Assembly: GCA_043228905.1 (NCBI GenBank)
Contig: JBHGNT010000002.1
Coordinates: forward strand, 8,742,001-8,806,000
Origin: Azolla caroliniana
Taxonomy: Eukaryota > Polypodiophyta
Direction: 5' to 3'
DNA length: 64,000 nt
In this document: positions 1-9,239 of the stretch, piece by piece
How the letters are laid out: each line of letters begins with the position of its first letter
How positions within the stretch are numbered: position 1 is the first letter of the stretch
Program-made: the position numbers and the translations under genes
Notes under the pieces: model-generated
Told to the model about the DNA's origin: nothing
Databases searched by the model: none
The model's input: the letters and a program-made list of their open reading frames with translations, nothing else

Positions 1-2590
1 CATGCAAGGAATCCATCTCCTCCTGCATGGCACTTAACCACCTGCGGCTATGGGTGTCAAGTTTTGCTTCTTCAAAGCTCTCCGGCTCCCCCTCGTCGGT
101 TAGCAGCACGTGCTCTGGTTCTGGAAATCTCCGGGGGGCCCTTCTCTCTCTTAGAGGATATCTCCGTTCCGGAGCTTCGGTAACCGGCTCCTCCGTTTCC
201 TCTTCATCCGAATCCATTTCGGGATCGGGGCCGGTTCCGGTATCAGTTTCATCTTCCTCGGCCGGTTCTGTTTCTTCACCGTCTTCGGCCGGATCCTCGA
301 GTGCTAACCGGTCCCTTGCCGGTCGGGACTGCTCTTCGTAGAGTTGATCCTCACCGGTCGACTTGGAGCTCTTCATCTTCTTCTCCGACTCCCAGTCGGC
401 GAGTGTCTTGTCCTCCATGAAGATGATATCTCGACTCCTGAATATCTTCTTGTCGACCGGGTCCCATACTCGGTAGCCAAACTCGTCATCGCCGTAACCG
501 AGGAATATGCATGGCCGGGTCTTTGGATCTAGCTTTCCTCTCCGGTCCTTTGCCACATGCACGTATGCGAGACACCCGAACACCTTCAGATGCCGGTAGG
601 ACACTTCCTTACCGGTCCACACTTTCTGTGGCGTGTCTCCGTCCAAAGGTACTGAGGGTGATCTATTTATCACATACATCGCCATCGACATTGCCTCAGC
701 CCAAAACCCCTTGGGTAATTTCGCATGCGCCAGCATACTCCGGACCCTCTCCATTATGGTCCGATTCATCCTCTCGGCCAGCCCGTTTAGTTCCGGCGTC
801 TTCGGCACAGTAAACTCGAGCCGGATTCCCTTCGAGCGACAGTACTCCTGGAACTGCCCCCGGTATTCCCCTCCGTTATCCGCTCGTATCGCTTTCAGCT
901 TCTTGCCGGATTCCCTTTCCACTCTCGCGTGGAGTTCTTTGAAGACGCACAACACTTGGTCCTTTGTCTTCAGCGGTGCCGTCCACAGTTTTCGGCTATG
1001 ATCATCTATGAATGTTACGAAGTACTGGGCTCCGCCATGTGACTTCGTTTCTACCTGACACACATCAGTGTGCACCAACTCCAGTGGTGCGCTACGTCTC
1101 GTCGGTGGCCTTGAATGGAAGGAGGTTCGGTTCTGCTTACCGGCCAGGCAATCGGTGCACTTCTCCAGGTGCACTTGCTTCACTGGAATAAGGTTGTCTT
1201 CTGCAAGCCTCTTCATCCCCTTCTCACTCATGTGACACAGTCTTTTGTGCCACAGCTCACCGGCAGTGTCGGTTGCCACATTCAGCTCTTCCGGACATAA
1301 CCGGGCATTCATCAGGTACAGTGTGTTGTCTTTCCGAGCCCGAGCCACTATCAGGCTCCCTTTGCTGAACTTCATTACGCCGTTCCGGATGCTACCTGTG
1401 TAGCCTTCATCGTCTAGCCTCCCGGCCAAAATCAGGTTCAATCGAACCTCCGGAACGTGTCGGACATCCTTCAGCAGCATTTTGCATCCGGTCGGGGTTG
1501 TCAACCACACGTCTCCTATGCCGGCAATCCGGCACGTACCTTCATTTCCCATCCGAACACAGCCATGCTCACCGGCTGTGTAGGATGAGAAGTATCTTCT
1601 CTCCGGGGTCAGGTGGAACGATGCTCCGGAATCGACCACCCAGGTCGTCTCATCGCCGGCAATGTTTAGTTCACCTTCTTCGGTGATGAGCATGATTTCT
1701 TCCTCACTTGCCGTGAGTGCCGTCGTTCCTTTCCGGTCCTGCCCTCGCCGATCCGAACCTCTCCGGTCTGTGGCTCCCCGGTATGCACCGTTTCTCTCCG
1801 GTGACTTCTTCGAATCGGTGTCGTCGGCTCCGTTGTCTTTTCGGTAATGCCGACAATTCTTTCGGAAGTGCCCCGGTTTCCCACAGTGGAAGCATGTGGG
1901 CCTTCCTCTTGACTGCGACCGGGTCCCCGACTTCTCCCGTCTTTGCGGACTCCGGTTCCATTGTCTTCCCCGATCCGATTCGGTAAGCAGCGCCTTCGAG
2001 TCGGAGGCCGGTTCTTTATCTCTCCGACGCGCTTCTTCGTTCAAAATACTTGTCTTTACCGTTTGTAAGGACAAGTTATCTTCGGTGCAGGAGGTGCTGA
2101 GAGTCACCACCAAGTTCTCCCAGCTTTCCGGCAATGTACACATCAGGATGATGGCTTGCATTGCATCCTCCAACGGGAACTTGATCGCCGCAAGCTGGTT
2201 CACGAATCCCATGAACGTGCTCACGTGTTCCACCATATTCTCGCCGTCCCGGTACTTGAGGTTCACTATCTTCCTCATCAGGGAGGTCCGGTTCAACGCA
2301 TTCTTCCTCTCGTAGAGGCCCGACAGCTTCTTCCACGTCTCATATGCGTTGGTGTCATTCGCCACATGTTGTAGAACGCTTACATCGACATATTGCCGGA
2401 TCGTCGCTACGGCTTTCCGGTTAAGGAGCTTCCACTCCGACTCTATTACCCCCTTGGGTATCTCGGCATTGTCAATCGGTTCATACAGGTCTCGGACGAT
2501 GAGAAGGTCTTCCATCTTTATCTTCCAGTCGGCGTAGTTCTGTGAGTTCAACACCATCATGCCCGGAGGCCCACTACCGCCGCCTTCCAT
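1..2590 (-). CDS. Ty1/copia gag-pol polyprotein, element A (3' end off window)
   Basis: Retrotransposon polyprotein read on the minus strand from the ATG at 2588-2590 to the window edge, about 863 codons with no stop. Gag comes first, then a CCHC zinc knuckle (CFHCGKPGHFRKNC, about residue 232), the protease motif WVVDSGASFHL (about residue 320), an integrase HHCC finger with CTDCLAGKQ, and the integrase core starting at HTDVCQ (about residue 509) with NGGEYRG downstream. The frame leaves the window in the integrase-RT linker, so RT and RNase H are not visible. It is the only uninterrupted long copia frame here; all others carry stops. With its 5' LTR and primer site in place it is the best candidate for a recently active element. 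Confidence 0.93.
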   Translation of the reverse strand, partial: MEGGGSGPPGMMVLNSQNYADWKIKMEDLLIVRDLYEPIDNAEIPKGVIESEWKLLNRKAVATIRQYVDVSVLQHVANDTNAYETWKKLSGLYERKNALNRTSLMRKIVNLKYRDGENMVEHVSTFMGFVNQLAAIKFPLEDAMQAIILMCTLPESWENLVVTLSTSCTEDNLSLQTVKTSILNEEARRRDKEPASDSKALLTESDRGRQWNRSPQRREKSGTRSQSRGRPTCFHCGKPGHFRKNCRHYRKDNGADDTDSKKSPERNGAYRGATDRRGSDRRGQDRKGTTALTASEEEIMLITEEGELNIAGDETTWVVDSGASFHLTPERRYFSSYTAGEHGCVRMGNEGTCRIAGIGDVWLTTPTGCKMLLKDVRHVPEVRLNLILAGRLDDEGYTGSIRNGVMKFSKGSLIVARARKDNTLYLMNARLCPEELNVATDTAGELWHKRLCHMSEKGMKRLAEDNLIPVKQVHLEKCTDCLAGKQNRTSFHSRPPTRRSAPLELVHTDVCQVETKSHGGAQYFVTFIDDHSRKLWTAPLKTKDQVLCVFKELHARVERESGKKLKAIRADNGGEYRGQFQEYCRSKGIRLEFTVPKTPELNGLAERMNRTIMERVRSMLAHAKLPKGFWAEAMSMAMYVINRSPSVPLDGDTPQKVWTGKEVSYRHLKVFGCLAYVHVAKDRRGKLDPKTRPCIFLGYGDDEFGYRVWDPVDKKIFRSRDIIFMEDKTLADWESEKKMKSSKSTGEDQLYEEQSRPARDRLALEDPAEDGEETEPAEEDETDTGTGPDPEMDSDEEETEEPVTEAPERRYPLRERRAPRRFPEPEHVLLTDEGEPESFEEAKLDTHSRRWLSAMQEEMDSLH

Positions 2591-2605
2591 TTTCTGTGTA
2601 ACCTC

Positions 2606-2617
2606 GCTCTGATACCA
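2606..2617 (-). promoter_or_regulatory. Primer binding site (initiator tRNA-Met), element A
   Basis: On the minus strand this reads TGGTATCAGAGC, the standard plant copia primer site complementary to the initiator Met tRNA. It lies 3 nt inside the LTR boundary at 2621 and about 16 nt upstream of the gag ATG. It fixes the element's orientation and identifies 2621-3215 as the 5' LTR. Confidence 0.93.
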
Positions 2618-2620
2618 CTT

Positions 2621-3215
2621 TGTTGCAAAACAGCGCTCGGTCACAAACCGAGGAATAGGATCAACTCACAGAAACCGGGAAATACAAAGTGCACGAAGAC
2701 AATAGAGAGAAGAGTACACAGGGTGTTTTACGTGGAAAACCCTAAATGGGAAAAACCACGGGAGTCCTCAAACTCCAACTATCACTATACACAGAGATGT
2801 ACAATGGTGAGGCTACAAGGCAACAACCTTGAGCTCACTGTCTTCGCCACAGGCGGCGGTAATACACAGAGGCGTCGACCTCTTCCTTTCTCTCTCTCTC
2901 TCTCGGCTGCTCTCACTTCGCTCTCACGGCTGAAAACATAAAATGAGCAACAACATAGAACTGTTTGCCCTAAGTCATATTTATACGCATATGACTTTCG
3001 GGCTATTTACAAATATGGCCTCAAGGGCCCTTGGCAAACATATTCACAAATATGTCCCCGCATCCGGATCTCGCTCCGGGTACATTCATCATCCAGCTCC
3101 GTAGCCGGGATCTTCATCATCCGGCTCCGTAGCCGGGACCGTAACCGTAACCGGGATTGCCGTCATTCATCTCCGGACAGCCGACCATCCCATCCGAAGG
3201 GACCGTAATCCCAAC
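2621..3215 (-). repeat. 5' LTR of copia A (595 bp)
   Basis: Bounded by TG...CA (tgttgcaaaa to cccaaca) next to the primer site. On the minus strand it carries a TATA box in GTATAAATATGACTTAGGG, and near its U3 end a 28-bp tandem repeat with core CCGGCTCCGTAGCCGGG in two copies. The copy at 32275-32899 is nearly identical but has three units. The right flank (gtttc) is part of an older copia fragment; the matching left target copy is outside the window. Confidence 0.9.
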
Positions 3216-3249
3216 AGTTTCCTATATTGCTTCCGAACGCCATTCTTTT

Positions 3250-4610
3250 CAGGTGTATAAGGTCAAGTACAACACTGTCGGCTTTGTCAACCGCTACAAG
3301 GCTCGAGAAGTGGCAAAAGGCTACGCGCAGAAGCACGACGTGGATTACAATGAGACCTTCGCGCCGGTCGCGAAGATGACCACTGTGCTTGTTTTACTAG
3401 TCGTAGCAGCGGGGAAGGGGTGGCATCTACATCAGATGGATTTGAAGAATGCGTTCCTGCAAGGTGACCTTGAGGAGCAGGTGTACATGGTACAACCCCC
3501 CGGATTCTTATCCGAACAGAACACTTCGGTAGTGTGCCGATTGAAGAAGTCGTTATACGGACTTAAGCAAGCCCCGCAAGCTTGGAATGCGAAGATTACA
3601 CAACAGTTGCGTAAGATGGGGTTTGCGCCATCAAAGTCAGACTCTTCATTGTTCGTTTGGCAATGTTGACATGGACCGGTTTGTCTTTTACTTTATGTTG
3701 ATAATGTAGTCATCGTCGGTGCCAACCTGAATGAAAGCGTCCGCGTAAAGTCTCAGCTTGTAGCATCATTCGACATGAAGGATCTTGGACACCTTCATTA
3801 CTTCCTTGTAATCGAAGTGATCCGCACCCCCGAAGGCATATTGATCAGCCAACATCATTACGCGCTGAATATGGTCTTCAAGTTCGGGATGGCAGGTTGT
3901 AAGGCCATCTTGACCCCTCTGGATAGAAACGTCAAGCTTTGCCGAGATTCGGAAAAGGCATATGACCCGACACAATTCCGACAGATTGTATGAAGCCTAA
4001 TCTATTTGATGATCACTCGACTGGATCTCAGCTACCTGGTCGGCTTGATCAGTCAATGAACACTTTTAGTGCGTGCAAAGGATACTGCGATATGTCAGCG
4101 GCACTAAAGACATGGCATTGCTGTATCAGGCAGACCTAGTCAAACAATTAGTTGGCTACACGGATGCTGATTAGGCAGGAAATGCCAACGATCGTAGATC
4201 CACATCGGGATATGCATTCTTAATGGGAAGTGTGGCGATCGTGTGGAACAGTAAGAAGCAGCCCCCAGTAGCAATGTCGAGCACAAAGGCCGAATAATAG
4301 AAGTCGCTACGTGTGAAGTCATTTGGTTAAAACGACTATTACGCGATTTGCATATGGAGGTCTCCGCTCTGACGACGATCTATTGCGACAACCTCAGCAA
4401 CACCATATTTCATGCTCGGACCAAGCACATTGAGGTGCATTACCATTTTGTTCGTGAGCGTATCCTTTCCGGCGAAGTCAAACTAGTGTATGTTCCGACG
4501 GGTCGGGATATTGCCAACGTATTCACCAAGCTGCTAGGTCTTGATAAGTTACGGTAATTCTCAGATGCGCTTGGGTTGCGCCACCTCAACACGTTGAACT
4601 TGAGGGGGAG
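3250..4610 (+). pseudogene. Ty1/copia RT-RNase H remnant, element C1
   Basis: Plus-strand 3' half of a copia polyprotein, entered within RT at VYKVKYN. RT is open at about 3256-3666 ([40 protein letters not shown]). It then breaks with a stop and frameshift before the catalytic box, which reads LYVDN (3701-3715) rather than YVDD. RNase H follows (LVGYTDAD with a stop, then RRSTSGYAF, and the KHIEVHYHFVRERI end at about 4425-4470). Its closest relative here is copia C at 59460-60960. The 5' part is missing; element A's LTR abuts it at 3216. Non-functional. Confidence 0.85.
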
Positions 4611-4689
4611 ATGGGAACAAGAGCGTGAGCTTGAAAGGAGCAGAAGTGATTATCGCGGTTGAACTGATCACCGCGATGTCGAGTCGGAT

Positions 4690-5091
4690 GAAGAATTCGA
4701 TTTTGGGTTGGCTGAAGAAGCCGAAGATGAGTACAGGGGTTGTAATCGCGGGGAAGAGCCAAAGACAGCTGGAAAAGGGGGCGATAAGTCCAAGACCAAA
4801 ACGTGGATTGACATTGTCAAAGGCCTAAAGACTGAAGACGAATTGGAGACAACCAATTCAGATGTAAGCAGAAATGAATTTGAAGTGACCGATTCAATCA
4901 AAATGTTCAATTCAGACATGCTGAATCAACTAACGGCCAAGCAGAGGAAAGGGCAGGGAAAGAAGCACCAACACCGCGACAACAAGGGAGCTGAGAAGGG
5001 CCACACGAGCAGACAAGCCGACTGGAAGGGTCGAGCTGCACGGAATCGAACAGGTCGAGGAGCGTGTGCAAGGCGTGAAGCGAGATGAAGC
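4690..5091 (+). CDS. Accessory 3' frame of copia C1 (unknown protein)
   Basis: After RNase H and a first polypurine tract (ttgagggggaga, about 4601), a second frame runs to the stop at 5089-5091. It encodes an acidic start (ESDEEFDF, EEAEDEY), then TWIDIVKGLKTEDELETTNSD, then DSIKMFNSD and a basic C-terminus with SRQADWKGR and RNRTGRGA. The same protein, well conserved in residues, occurs at 60970-61553 in copia C. Composition (acidic then Arg/Lys/Gly-rich) suggests a nucleic-acid-binding tail, but I do not recognise a family. The start is not resolved. It ends about 55 nt before the 3' LTR. Confidence 0.5.
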
Positions 5092-5145
5092 TGGAGCGAA
5101 TATCCAAAAGAGCAGGGGGAACTTGAAGTTGAGCTTGAGTGGGAG

Positions 5146-5480
5146 TGTTGAGATACAAGCTCAACATTGGGTGCGTAACCCAGTGCGTAGACGGTACACA
5201 CAAAGCCCGTAACGGTGCGTAAGCCGAGAGACCGTCAGAGCGTTATTCCTCGTAAGGAATAATTTTGGGAGTTAGTGTAGGAGGCTCATTAATGAGCATT
5301 GAAGCATGTGCAAATACTTTGACAAGACTTCTGTCTGTCTGTAAGGACTTGTATAAAAAGCGTTGATTGAACGCATCTTGTATAGAGTGATAGAGAGTTA
5401 TTTTTGAATCTAAGTTCTTGTGTTCTACACACACACTCTCTCTCATTCTCTGTCTCTCCTGCATATGTTGTGGTGTGACA
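5146..5480 (+). repeat. 3' LTR of copia C1 (right end uncertain)
   Basis: Begins TGTTGAGATACAAGC directly after a polypurine tract (gagcttgagtgggag). It shares with LTRs 55267-55665 and 61547-61778 the GTGCGTAA repeats, the small inverted repeat attcct...aggaat (5235-5252), a TATA box (ttgtataaaaagc, about 5349) and a CT-rich U5. Similarity fades after about 5480, so the end is approximate. Confidence 0.75.
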
Positions 5481-6471
5481 TATTTGATCTGTAGGAGTCG
5501 TATACCTCTCGTTGTGTGTAACTATCTGAGAGATGCAGTTTGCCCATAGTTGACATTACTTCACAATTTAGCTTGAAGTAGTTCTTCACCCAACCAATAG
5601 CATGTCTTCTAGCTGCACCCTTCATACTTGTACAATTGCTACATTGGATACTAGGATCACCATTAAGAAATCCATTAAGAACTCATTGTTGCACTCGATG
5701 TAATCTCATGTTACTAATGCACAATGAGATTTTGAATGCAACTCCACAACATTGGTGTGCATAGAAGAGTTAATACTCAAATGAGATAGAGATGTATGAT
5801 GATCTGTTAGACACCATTTGCATGTGTGTTGAAAGGTAAGTGTCCTGCTCATCACCAATGAGTGAAAAATAGTAACGACTTCACCCTCTTGGGAAAGAAT
5901 ACTCCTCAACAGAAAATGGCGAATTTTGACTCATGGCTGAAAATATTTTTATCTTTGACCATAATGCTCTCTTGATCAAATTAGAGCTTCTAACAAATGG
6001 ATCAATATAAATGAGTATAAGTTCCCTTATATTATTTTTTATAACATAATGACATTTTTTATATTTGAAATTATATATTCTAGTACTTAAATATATGTTT
6101 AAATTTTTATAAATAAATATAAATATAATACCCATATATGTATTCTATGTATTCTACGCCTATAACTTAATATCTATGAAGATGTATAATATATTGTTAA
6201 GTAGTATATAGTTATAAAGAATAGCTATATAGTTATATCAATATATATGTGCACACATTTATATGTGTTAATATGTCTATAGATTTATACGTCTCTATAG
6301 TTGTATTAATATATACATGTTATAATAAATATATATTTTACAAGTATATATATATACATATATATACACTATATATATTCTATATGTGTATACACTATTA
6401 CATAAAGATACTCTACCTATATATAAGTATATAAACTCTATATGAATATATACTTTATATATACACATATG
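5481..6471. other. Non-coding AT-rich interval
   Basis: No coding signal on either strand. The first 400 bp are unremarkable. From about 5990 to 6470 the sequence is very AT-rich with many TATA/ATAT runs, and the short frames there (many Ile/Tyr) are composition artefacts. Solo LTR B1 is inserted at its right edge. Confidence 0.6.
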
Positions 6472-7232
6472 TGTCGAGAAATACGTGGAATAATCTCCGG
6501 CAACAACCAAAGGGAAATCACTTGATACAATCGAACACAGAAGAAATAGGAATGGAGGTAAGTGCAAGAACAGAAAAAAGAGAGAATGCACAGGATGTTA
6601 ACGTGGAAAACCCTGAGAGGGAAACCCCACGGGAGTCCATAGACTCCAAACTATCACTATATCAAGATTACAACAATGGGGCACAGAGGCAACGACCTCT
6701 TGCTCCCTCTCTTCGCCTCACGGCGGTTACAACAGAGACACGATCACTGTGTGTCGTTCTCTCTCTCTCTCTTACGCACGGTACAGGAGTTATAACAACA
6801 ACGCGCTAAGTTTGCCCTAAGTCATATTTATACTAATATGACTTTTTGGCTATTTACAAATATAGCCCCAATGGACTCTCAGAAACATATTTACGAATAT
6901 GTCACTTCATCCGGTGAGCACTTCTCACTGGGCCTTCACCATCCGGCTCTTGCCCGGTACTCCACATCCGGTTCTCATCGGGTCTTCCGTTGCCAGGTAC
7001 TCCACATCCGGTTCTCACCGGGTCTTTCGTTGCCGGGTACTCCACATCCGATTCTCACCGGGTCTTCCATTGCCGGGTACTCCACATCCGGTTCTCATCG
7101 GGTCTTCCGTTGCCGGGTACTCCACATCCGGTTCTCACCGGGTCTTCCATTGTCGGGTACTCGACATCCGGATTCGGCCGAGGCCGGTACTGTTCTTCTC
7201 AGTTCCCATCCGGAGGGACCTGTTTCCTAACA
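6472..7232 (-). mobile_element. Solo LTR B1 (copia, 761 bp) with target duplication
   Basis: Complete LTR (tgtcgagaaa to tttcctaaca) flanked by the 5-bp direct repeat atatg at 6467-6471 and 7233-7237, with no internal element sequence, so it is a solo LTR. Its sequence matches the 5' LTR at 54277-54954. On the minus strand it has a TATA box in GTATAAATATGACTTAGGG and the conserved leader block containing AACGTGGAAAACCC on the plus strand. U3 holds a run of about 39-bp repeats (6955-7180). Confidence 0.92.
6955..7180 (-). repeat. U3 tandem repeats in LTR B1
   Basis: About five to six copies of a roughly 39-bp unit, each with the segment CATCCGGTTCTCACCGGG followed by tcttccgttgccgggtactc. They lie upstream of the TATA box in the transcribed (minus) direction, where enhancers sit. 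The same unit occurs in the opposite orientation in the 3' LTR of D1 (about 24060-24215). Confidence 0.85.
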
Positions 7233-7640
7233 ATATGTATATACTCTATATACATACTCCACCTAGAAATCCACTATATGTAAAGTAACAATTTTTATAT
7301 ATTTAAATTAACTAACCCCGGTTAACATAACCATAGTCACCTAACCCACGTGGGACCCATATATAACGCACTCTCCTCCATTCGAGAAGCACATGCAAAC
7401 AAGAGCACAAAGCACAACAACACTTGCCCACTGACACATGCATACACTTCCCGACCGAGCACACAAACACCTCTGACATGAACTCCACGCTTCTCTTGGA
7501 GCCCCAACAACCAAACATGTTGTTGAAGAAGATCGAGCATACTGACTCCAAGTAGGTACCCGACCTGTACAGACAATACAATGTACATTCCAATTTCCAA
7601 CATTGCACCAACTCGCTACTTTGTATCAAGTTGGATTTTA
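7233..7640. other. Unassigned interval, possible promoter-like fragment
   Basis: No recognised element. On the plus strand there is CACGTGGGACCC (about 7348) followed by CATATATAACGC (about 7358) and then a short frame starting MNSTLLLEPQQPNML at about 7478. That is the order of a G-box, TATA box and first exon, but the frame ends after 25 codons. The opposing 105-codon minus-strand frame (7312-7629) is Cys-rich and looks like a chance frame. Confidence 0.3.
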
Positions 7641-7762
7641 CAGTGGTTTCCTTCCCACCAGCTTGCTACAAAGTGTCGAGTTGATGTTTAAAAAACAGAA
7701 ATTAAATGCCAACTTGATACAAAGTATCGAGTTGGCGTTTAATTTCTGTGTTTTAGACACCA
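7641..7762. repeat. Short copy of the palindromic repeat
   Basis: Contains units of the form CCAACTTGATAC...GTATCGAGTTGG with the linker TTTAATTTCTGTGTTTTA, the same as the larger array at 10500-11190. Confidence 0.7.
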
Positions 7763-7904
7763 ACTATCAGGAATAGTACTAGAGACAGGGAGAATTAGTA
7801 CTAAAGATAGAGAGGAAGAATAAGGATTAGTACCAAGAACGGGAAGAGTGTGTGGAGAGTCATGAGAGAAGGAGAGAGAGAGGGAGAGAGAGAGATGGAA
7901 GGAT

Positions 7905-8144
7905 GTGGTTTTTGATTACCTTAGATATTGGGGGATGTGGTTTAATTGGACCATGAGAAATGAGTTCTTGTTTGATGGACTTCATGGGATAGCACAACAA
8001 ATCCGTAGGATGAAAGGGAAATTGATTTGGCAATTTTCACAACTATTTTGTATGGGGATCTTGTCCCAAGAGGAGATAGACTTATGTCATCTAGTTTTAC
8101 AACACTTGAGAGGGTTTCCCTTGCAGTATCACTATTTATGAAGT
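7905..8144 (+). pseudogene. Unrecognised short frame inserted in the LTR-like repeat
   Basis: A 78-codon open frame within the block that is absent from the right-hand copy of the repeat (10079-10480). It includes YWGMWFNWTMRNEFLFDG and RRMKGKLIWQF. The pattern W..W..RN..F..G followed by a Trp-containing helix loosely recalls the region after the reverse transcriptase of plant LINE elements, but this is only an impression. No start context or partner domain is visible. It could be chance. Confidence 0.2.
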
Positions 8145-8205
8145 AATGAAGATAGCAAGGGGTGTATTATAATTTTGTTTTAATAACAAACATTGATTTA
8201 CGAAA

Positions 8206-8251
8206 AAGGGAGAGAGGGAGGGAGGGAGGGAGGGAGGGAGAGAGAGAGAAT
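8206..8251. repeat. GGGA/GA microsatellite
   Basis: Runs of gagg/gaga repeats inside the LTR-like block. Confidence 0.85.
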
Positions 8252-8534
8252 AATGATAACAAATGATATATTATATGAAGAGAATATACAAGAACAACTA
8301 CGAGGCTTAAGACTGGCATTGAACCAAATTGGTTATGAATAATGCCATGTGCCTCTATTTATAGTACTGTCAAGAGTACTCCTGAAGTTTCTAGAATGTT
8401 CGAGAGTAATTTGGATTACACATGAATTTCCTATTGTGAAATAATAAATGAAAATAATATCTTTCGTATTACAATATTTGGTTTAATAGTAAGGGTTCAA
8501 CCCATGTAACACAAGGTCATGGGTTCGAATCCTT

Positions 8535-8865
8535 TGGGAGCTTGCTGTGAACAATCTTGGAATCAAGGATGGCAACAACCGTGTACTTAGGTCCATCTTC
8601 AAGTCTCGCAACAAGCTTGGAGTCAAGGATGGCAACAACCTCGTACTTAGGTCCATCTTCAAGTTTGATTGAGGGTGGAGGTGGTGTAATACAATCTGGG
8701 ATAGTGTTGTCCTAATAGGGTTCTAAGAGACAACAATGAAATACCGGATGTATTTGTAGTTGCGAAGGTAGATTAAGGCGAAAAGTAACATCATTAATTT
8801 TTTCATTAATACGAAAAGGGCCTAACCGTCGATAATCCAGTTTGTCACACGGTCAAGTAGTTTTG
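8535..8865 (-). pseudogene. Chromovirus integrase C-terminus and chromodomain start
   Basis: Minus-strand translation gives CDKLDYRRLGPFRINEK, INDVTFRLNLPSQLQIHPVF and HCCLLEPY, then a stop, DNTIPDCITPPPPSIKLEDG and PKYEVVAILDSK. This is the usual end of a Ty3/gypsy chromovirus integrase (GPFRI module, HPVFH..LLEPY) running into the start of a chromodomain. The chromodomain start is tandemly duplicated (LEDGPKYEVVAILDSK then LEDGPKYTVVAILDSK), and the rest of the domain is lost at the LTR-like repeat. In chromoviruses this domain directs integration into marked chromatin. Non-functional here. Confidence 0.8.
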
Positions 8866-9060
8866 ATGTGCTGTCGTAATAGCCCTACTCGACTTGGTGA
8901 ACCCGTTGTGATAATCTTTATATTGTTGAGCTTTTTTGGTGCTCCCTTGTTGTAGGTCCCCAAGTATCCTTTGATTTTCATGCTCTAATGCCACAAATTT
9001 ATTCGTGAACATGTTGAGTTCGGAAAGAACACTCATATATTCCTGTTTGCTCACACACTC
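8866..9060 (-). pseudogene. Duplicate of chromovirus gag N-terminus
   Basis: Open minus frame with SELNMFTNKFVALEHENQRI and LGDLQQ, matching the start of the gag remnant at about 9880-9985 (SELQYLKEKFVALEQENQGL, LGDLQQ). It is likely a short coiled coil preceding the gag domain. Its position directly after the integrase end shows that the pol region between has been deleted or the ends rearranged. Confidence 0.55.
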
Positions 9061-9239
9061 AATAGCTTATGAGCGAAGAGGAGAAGGAAGAAGAGAACTT
9101 GTTAGGAAGAGAAAGAAATGAATGAAATTGGTTCAAACTATCAAGACAAAGAGAGAGAGAATCGAAAGGGAAGTACTATATTGCAATGTAAAATGGATTA
9201 CAAAGAGTAAGCAACAGAGTACTATAGAATGGTGTTGAA

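Larger units (their letters stand above)
7763..8545 (-). repeat. LTR-like repeat, left copy (chromovirus)
   Basis: Shares long stretches with 10079-10480: tcaggaatagtactagagac, a GA-rich block, then aatgatatattatatgaaga, ttctagaatgttc, and a tRNA-like end with tgggttcgaatcc. The left copy has an extra block at about 7890-8165. Because chromovirus coding remnants lie between the two copies on the minus strand, they are best read as its 3' (left) and 5' (right) LTRs, although clean TG/CA ends and a target duplication were not found. Confidence 0.5.

Noticed and set aside
7312-7629. 105-codon Cys-rich minus-strand frame
   Set aside because: No domain, no relative in the window, and the opposite strand explains the region as well; treated as chance.
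8480-8535. Functional tRNA gene
   Set aside because: A and B box-like motifs are present but acceptor and anticodon stems do not form; at most tRNA-derived.
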